Shown piece after piece: positions 41,441-45,620 of a stretch of 45,620 bases of DNA (positions are counted from its first letter, which is position 1; every line of letters starts with the position of its first letter). The stretch comes from a virus. The stretch is taken from positions 1-45,620 of the IMG/VR virus record IMGVR_UViG_3300031857_000369; one strand, written 5' to 3'. Below the pieces are notes generated by a model that had not been told where the DNA came from, made no database searches, and saw only the letters and a program-made list of their open reading frames with translations. The position numbers and the translations under genes were made by a program.

Positions 41441-43330
41441 TTATTCTCGTATTTGAGACTCATCTAATAATGAAGATTCTTCTTTTTTAATTGATAATTT
41501 TTTACTTAAAGACTCTAATAAGGTTTTATTTTTAAGTTGAGTTTCTAAAGCTAAAGGTGATCCACCTTTAAAATTATTTCTTAAGGATACATCTTCACCT
41601 GTTGCATCTCCTTTTTTCATACCAATATTACCTAATCTATCTTTACCTAAAGTACTTTGTTGTGTACCAGCAATAGATGCTTTTTCTTTAGGTCTACCTA
41701 GAGGTTCATCTTTATCATAACCATCAGGAACACCAATTCCATTTCTTCCAGAACCATATAAAGCTGCTAAATCATGAGGTGTACCATATGACTTACCAGA
41801 TTCAAGTGGATCATTACCTTCATTTTCAATTTGTTTAAATCTAAAGATACGTTTTTGGTCTTCAGCTATTAAATCTCTATACTCATCATATTGATCTTGG
41901 CTAAGATGGAATACATTATCATAAATCCAATCTGTAGGTAGTAATTTACCATCAATGATATCTTTAGCTAAAGATACTTTTTCTTTCATTAATGCTATTC
42001 TTTCTTGATCATAAATTATAGAAGGAGTAGTTAATGATAATTCAAAATTAGTTAATTGATCATTTTTATAACCTTGAGTATATAAATGCACTAAAGCAAT
42101 TTTATATAATTCTGAGAGTATAATTCTTTGGATGCGATCAATTGTGCGAGCAAAACGAATATCTTCAGCTGCTAATGTTGCCTTACCTGTTAAATCTTTT
42201 TCATAACCCATAAAAGCTTTAGGTACTTTTAAAGCTGCAAATAGCTTATCTCTTAAATAAGTTACATCTTCAATAGCTGTATAATCTAAACCTTTAGTAG
42301 TGTCAATTTTAGTAGTAGTATCATTACCACGAATGGGGATAAAGAAATCTTCTAATGAATTTTGTAGGTTATATTTTAAATTATACTCACCTGTTTGTGG
42401 ATCCATAAATGGAGTCCTCTTCATTTGTGAAATAGTTTTTTGCATAAAATTTTCTACTTCATTTGGAGGAATAGAACCTACATTAACATAAAATACTCTT
42501 TTTTCAGGAGCACGAACAATACGATGGATTAACATTGCATCTTCCATCAAGATGTATTGTTTAAATAATTTACGAGCAGGCTCTAAATAAGAACGACCAT
42601 ATGGAAGGTAATTCACATCAGTAATTAATCTGAAGTGAGCCATCTCGTAATTATCAAAATAAATTGAGGTATCATTTTTATTAGTGCTGTAAGTGCCTTG
42701 TCCTGTCACACCATAAAAACCTGTAGCACCACCGGAAAAACCATCTGGGCTAAATCTGTATCTTACCTCAGCTGGGTTTTTAGGGTCATAGTGTTCTTCC
42801 CTCATAATATGATAAGCAGTATATGGGATGACGTTATAAACTCCAAATTTTTCCGCGATTTCTAATTTTAAAAAGAAGTCACCATACTTACACATTTGGC
42901 GAATCCAAGACCAAAGATTAAATTCAACATTTAATACATCATAAAATAAATTATAAAGAATTTTTTGTGTATCTTCATTTGAACTTTTAATTTGAAGTAC
43001 CTCACCCATATCATTTTTAAGAGTACATTCATCAGCTATGATATCAAGAGCAGAAGCTACAATAGCATCTGTATCCATTGCATCATAATCTGAGTATACT
43101 TGGGTGCGTAAGTATCTCCAGTTGAGGTTTAATTGAGCTCCAAAAAGTGATGTACTATTACTAGAGTAGATACGATTAAATCTGTCTACTAAAGCATTAG
43201 TTTGGAATTCACCTGTTGCTTGGATGCTATTAACATCCATTACTTTAAGCTGATTACCACCAGCATTACGAATTATTACATCTGTTGAGAATAATTTCCT
43301 TAATCTTGAAAAAACACTTGTATCAGCCAT
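41441..43330 (-). CDS. 20: Portal vertex protein, gp20-like (629 aa)
   Basis: The dodecameric DNA-packaging portal. Signatures include YRYLRTQVYSDYDAMDTDAIVA-type sequence near residues 67-88, SALDIIADECTLKNDMGEVL, and the strongly diagnostic RIVRAPEKRVFYVNVGSIPP followed by NEVENFMQKTISQMKR. Later segments YEKDLTGKATLAAEDIRFAR and RIQRIILSELYKIALVHLYT form the wing/stem region. The C-terminal about 90 residues are Gly/Asp-rich and probably flexible. Length exceeds T4 gp20 (524 aa), mainly through the C-terminus. It follows the terminase gene, with a candidate late element 18 bases upstream. Confidence 0.96.
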   Translation of the reverse strand: MADTSVFSRLRKLFSTDVIIRNAGGNQLKVMDVNSIQATGEFQTNALVDRFNRIYSSNSTSLFGAQLNLNWRYLRTQVYSDYDAMDTDAIVASALDIIADECTLKNDMGEVLQIKSSNEDTQKILYNLFYDVLNVEFNLWSWIRQMCKYGDFFLKLEIAEKFGVYNVIPYTAYHIMREEHYDPKNPAEVRYRFSPDGFSGGATGFYGVTGQGTYSTNKNDTSIYFDNYEMAHFRLITDVNYLPYGRSYLEPARKLFKQYILMEDAMLIHRIVRAPEKRVFYVNVGSIPPNEVENFMQKTISQMKRTPFMDPQTGEYNLKYNLQNSLEDFFIPIRGNDTTTKIDTTKGLDYTAIEDVTYLRDKLFAALKVPKAFMGYEKDLTGKATLAAEDIRFARTIDRIQRIILSELYKIALVHLYTQGYKNDQLTNFELSLTTPSIIYDQERIALMKEKVSLAKDIIDGKLLPTDWIYDNVFHLSQDQYDEYRDLIAEDQKRIFRFKQIENEGNDPLESGKSYGTPHDLAALYGSGRNGIGVPDGYDKDEPLGRPKEKASIAGTQQSTLGKDRLGNIGMKKGDATGEDVSLRNNFKGGSPLALETQLKNKTLLESLSKKLSIKKEESSLLDESQIRE

Positions 43331-43348
43331 TTAAATTAAATTATATAT

Positions 43349-43358
43349 AATAAATATT
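43349..43358 (-). promoter_or_regulatory. Candidate late promoter element before the portal gene
   Basis: The coding strand reads AATATTTATT, a one-base variant, 18 bases before the ATG at 43330 and overlapping the terminase stop codon. Confidence 0.45.
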
Positions 43359-44928
43359 ATAGTAACCAGCTTATATTTTCATCTTGCCCACCAATATTCA
43401 TACTATATGGATTAGGAACACCATTTCTAGTGTAATTACCTTGTGGGTTTGGACGAACAGTAGCCATGTTACTTAAAGTAGCACGAGTTAAATCTAAACC
43501 TTGCGTTTTATATTTTAAAGCTGTGTCACGAATATACATTCCGATAGCAAAACTCATAACTAAATCATCATTATAACCAGATTGTGCTTCAGGACGTCCA
43601 TTTCTCCATATAAATACTTTCATTTCTTCAAGAAGACGTTTAGATTGTATATTAACACTTTTATCTCCAACATATTCTCTAAATTTATTTATAACTAACG
43701 GACGAGTTCTCATAGACATTGTAAAACCTGGTGTCATTCTTGATGGGTCATCTGTTCTTTCTAAATAAGTTTCCGCGTTTAATGCTTCACTTTTTGGAGA
43801 ATAGTATAAATTTCTGTATCCTCTTTCAATAATTGAGTCAAGAGCTGACCATCCTATGTTAGCATTTTCAACAACTAGTAACGCATCATTATATTCTGTC
43901 GCGATACTTACTAATAAATAACCAAATTCTTTTGGTGATATTTGACTTTTATACTCAGCTACTTGTGTATTTAACTCAGTATCTATCACATGAAATGTTG
44001 AAAAATCTTTACCATCTCCACGAGCTACATCAGCAACTACCATATAATTACGTGTGTAATCTGGTAGCTCCCATATCCATAAATTATGATCTATACCACG
44101 TTTTTCTAAAGGATCTTTAACAGAGGTTGCGAAAATAAAGTCTAGTTGTTCACTATAAAATACAGTATCACCTGAAGTGTTAAAATCACAATCGCATTCT
44201 TGTGCTGCTAATCGTGGATCTCCTAATAGTTCATCTTGTTTTTTTCTCCAATATTCATCACGTTCAGGGTGAACATACCATGGAAGTTTAATAGGTAGAA
44301 AATCATTTTGTTGTGCTTCTGCTCTAACCCATGTTTGATGAAACCAATTACCAGTACCATATGGAGTAGATAATACAATTGCTCCACCACCAGTTGCTAA
44401 GGTTTGTTGAGCAGATGCCCATATCTCACCAATTCCTTCAATAAATGCTGCTTCATCAATTAATAAAAGTGATACTGCTTCTGATCGACCCGCATCACCT
44501 GCTGCTGAAACTGCTTTAATTTGAGAGCCATTACTTAATCGTAGTGTTAATTTATTATTTTCTTCAGCATGTACTTTTAACCAAGAAGGTAAATTCTCAA
44601 ACATGAATTTAACTTTTGTTACCATGTTTTTAGCTGTTTCTTGTTTAGTAGCTATACAAAGAACATTTTTATCTTTTTGAAACAACATTAACCATAATGA
44701 GTAACCAGCAGTTAAAGTTGAGATACCTAATTGACGAGATTTAAGTACTATATTATATGGATTATCCCTCCATAAACGTAATACTTTTTCTTGGAATGGA
44801 TATAAATTAAATAATATCCTACCACGAGTAGGATGCTGTATATGACAGTATTTTTTCATAAAGTGAGCTGGGTCTTGAGCGCACTTTAAGTATTCATCCC
44901 TTATTATTTGTTTTAAGTCTTGAGACAT
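43357..44928 (-). CDS. 17: Terminase large subunit, gp17-like (523 aa)
   Basis: The packaging motor ATPase and headful nuclease. ATPase landmarks: the variant Walker A SRQLGIST (64-71), Walker B LLLIDEA (154-160) with the catalytic Glu159, and the coupling motif LSTPYGTG (187-194). The nuclease domain has VADVARGD (Asp300), VVEN (Glu354) and NDDLVMSF (Asp454/455), the expected acidic triad of the RNase H-like fold. Length is somewhat shorter than T4 gp17 (610 aa). The gene follows a 63-aa gene; no small terminase subunit is recognisable in the window. The start ATG at 44928 lacks a Shine-Dalgarno. Confidence 0.97.
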   Translation of the reverse strand: MSQDLKQIIRDEYLKCAQDPAHFMKKYCHIQHPTRGRILFNLYPFQEKVLRLWRDNPYNIVLKSRQLGISTLTAGYSLWLMLFQKDKNVLCIATKQETAKNMVTKVKFMFENLPSWLKVHAEENNKLTLRLSNGSQIKAVSAAGDAGRSEAVSLLLIDEAAFIEGIGEIWASAQQTLATGGGAIVLSTPYGTGNWFHQTWVRAEAQQNDFLPIKLPWYVHPERDEYWRKKQDELLGDPRLAAQECDCDFNTSGDTVFYSEQLDFIFATSVKDPLEKRGIDHNLWIWELPDYTRNYMVVADVARGDGKDFSTFHVIDTELNTQVAEYKSQISPKEFGYLLVSIATEYNDALLVVENANIGWSALDSIIERGYRNLYYSPKSEALNAETYLERTDDPSRMTPGFTMSMRTRPLVINKFREYVGDKSVNIQSKRLLEEMKVFIWRNGRPEAQSGYNDDLVMSFAIGMYIRDTALKYKTQGLDLTRATLSNMATVRPNPQGNYTRNGVPNPYSMNIGGQDENISWLL

Positions 44929-44943
44929 AACTAATTAGAAATT

Positions 44944-45135
44944 TTATACAAAATCAACTGGGTTTTCGGAGGTACCAAGTTTAGGGTTTTTTGTTTTTGT
45001 GCGAGCCGTATTGATAGCAGATTGTTTTTGTTGTGGAGTTAATTTACTAGGATCACCAGCTACATCTATTGTTTCCTCATTTAGTATTTCAACAATAGCT
45101 TTTTCAATTTCTTTTTTTAATTCTGAGCGTTTCAT
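44944..45135 (-). CDS. Small protein upstream of the terminase gene (63 aa)
   Basis: A 63-aa protein: a charged N-terminal helix (KRSELKKEIEKAIVEILNEE), a loop with AGDPSKLTPQQKQSAINTAR, and a short polar end. It ends 15 bases before the terminase start. It is far too short for a normal small terminase subunit (T4 gp16 is 164 aa) and has no visible DNA-binding motif, so I leave it unassigned. A candidate late element lies 14 bases upstream of its ATG, so it may open the terminase-portal transcript. Confidence 0.7.
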   Translation of the reverse strand: MKRSELKKEIEKAIVEILNEETIDVAGDPSKLTPQQKQSAINTARTKTKNPKLGTSENPVDFV

Positions 45136-45149
45136 TGGTATAGTTTGGG

Positions 45150-45159
45150 TATAAATATT
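45150..45159 (-). promoter_or_regulatory. Candidate late promoter element before the 63-aa gene
   Basis: The coding strand reads AATATTTATA, 14 bases before the ATG at 45135, touching the stop codon of the upstream gene. Confidence 0.5.
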
Positions 45160-45620
45160 AAAACCCTAAGTAACCTTTAATCTGTTCAATTCTTTGCTCA
45201 TTAGTACCTGAAATAATGCCAAAGTTTTTTATGTTAGATAAATTATCTTTAATAACATGTTTAATAGTACTATCAATTCTATCACGATAATCAGTATCGG
45301 TTTCTCTAACACCGTTATCTTCAATTTTAACTCCTATAGGAGAAACATAAAAAACATAATCATACTCCCAAATAAATGGAGCAGCATAATTGTTAAAAGC
45401 ACCCTTATCTACAACACTAATTGATTTAGCACATTGAGCAAATGCCATAACATCAATTACTGTTCTATCAGTAATAACATTTTCTCTCATTAATTCAGAA
45501 CAACGTTCAGCTAAGAATATTGTTTGACCTTTTAATGTACTATCAGTGTTTAATGGAATACCTAAATCACGTAAGTATTTACTACGTTCAGTAGCAAAGA
45601 AATAATCTTTAAATTCAGGT
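45158..45620 (-). CDS. NadR/AAA_28-like nucleotide kinase, C-terminal part (5' end outside window)
   Basis: The frame stays open to the window edge, so the Met at 45490 is internal and the gene is cut. The visible 153 residues resemble the C-terminal two-thirds of AAA_28/NadR-type kinases (ribosylnicotinamide kinase-like): QTIFLAERCSELMRE, the ITDRTVIDVMAFA stretch with the conserved Asp-Arg, a WEYDYVFYVSP strand, and a final NFGIISGTNEQRIEQI lid/strand. The P-loop would lie outside. It may act in NAD salvage or another nucleotide phosphorylation, but substrate cannot be read from the sequence. Moderately sure of family, unsure of substrate. Confidence 0.7.
   Translation of the reverse strand, partial: PEFKDYFFATERSKYLRDLGIPLNTDSTLKGQTIFLAERCSELMRENVITDRTVIDVMAFAQCAKSISVVDKGAFNNYAAPFIWEYDYVFYVSPIGVKIEDNGVRETDTDYRDRIDSTIKHVIKDNLSNIKNFGIISGTNEQRIEQIKGYLGF

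Noticed and set aside
44944-45135. 63-aa gene as small terminase subunit
   Set aside because: Position is suggestive, but it is far too short and lacks a DNA-binding or coiled-coil oligomerisation pattern typical of that subunit.
1-45620. tRNA or rRNA genes
   Set aside because: Intergenic spaces are at most about 200 bases and I saw no cloverleaf-like sequence in them.

Overview
This window is a contiguous late (structural) region of a tailed, contractile-tail bacteriophage in the broad T4-like group. Every gene I can support lies on the minus strand, so transcription runs from high to low coordinates. Genes are tightly packed, with several 1-8 nt overlaps and no gene-free stretch over 300 bases. 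The DNA is A+T-rich, most start codons have A/T-rich upstream sequence instead of a good Shine-Dalgarno, and the fibre proteins are full of TASYA/GTASWA-type motifs. Together these suggest a host in the Bacteroidota (an inference, not proof). The family A DNA polymerase also fits a distant T4 relative rather than a classical coliphage T4.

Layout in transcription order. (1) 45620-41441: a cut-off NadR/AAA_28-like kinase, a 63-aa protein, the large terminase (gp17-like) and the portal (gp20-like). (2) 41400-38117: three unrecognised proteins, the prohead protease (gp21-like) and a small coiled-coil protein, closed by a terminator. (3) 38116-35038: a non-coding leader with possible hairpins, then the scaffold (gp22-like) and major capsid protein (gp23-like), closed by a strong terminator. 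(4) 35005-31122: a PhoH-like ATPase, a small beta-rich structural protein and two fibre proteins, closed by a terminator. (5) 31089-28155: neck and tail-completion proteins (gp13-, gp14- and gp15-like). (6) 28152-16181: a 12-kb block of fibre/adhesin proteins built from shared modules, plus small proteins. (7) 16158-12498: an 82-aa protein, tail sheath (gp18-like), tail tube (gp19-like, followed by a terminator), and a tail-assembly chaperone pair apparently joined by programmed frameshifting. (8) 12473-1210: tape measure, a 60-aa protein, a tube-initiator/baseplate protein, a gp53/LysM-like wedge, a hub protein carrying an M23-like domain, and a 180-aa protein. (9) 1164-1: the start of a family A DNA polymerase that runs off the window.

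Together the genes package DNA (terminase, portal), build and mature the head (scaffold, protease, capsid), join head to tail (neck), make the contractile tail and baseplate, and display an unusually large set of receptor-binding or decoration fibres.

The points most worth a second look are: a recurrent element, AATATTTATA on the coding strand, upstream of about 16 starts, a candidate late promoter that reads as the reverse complement of the T4 late box; a T7 slippery site between the tail chaperones needing a -2 or +1 shift; arrays of 17-residue repeats in a 1334-aa fibre; stand-alone mini-proteins that copy the N-terminal modules of larger neighbours; and a polymerase with a degenerate exonuclease-like N-terminus and a variant motif C.
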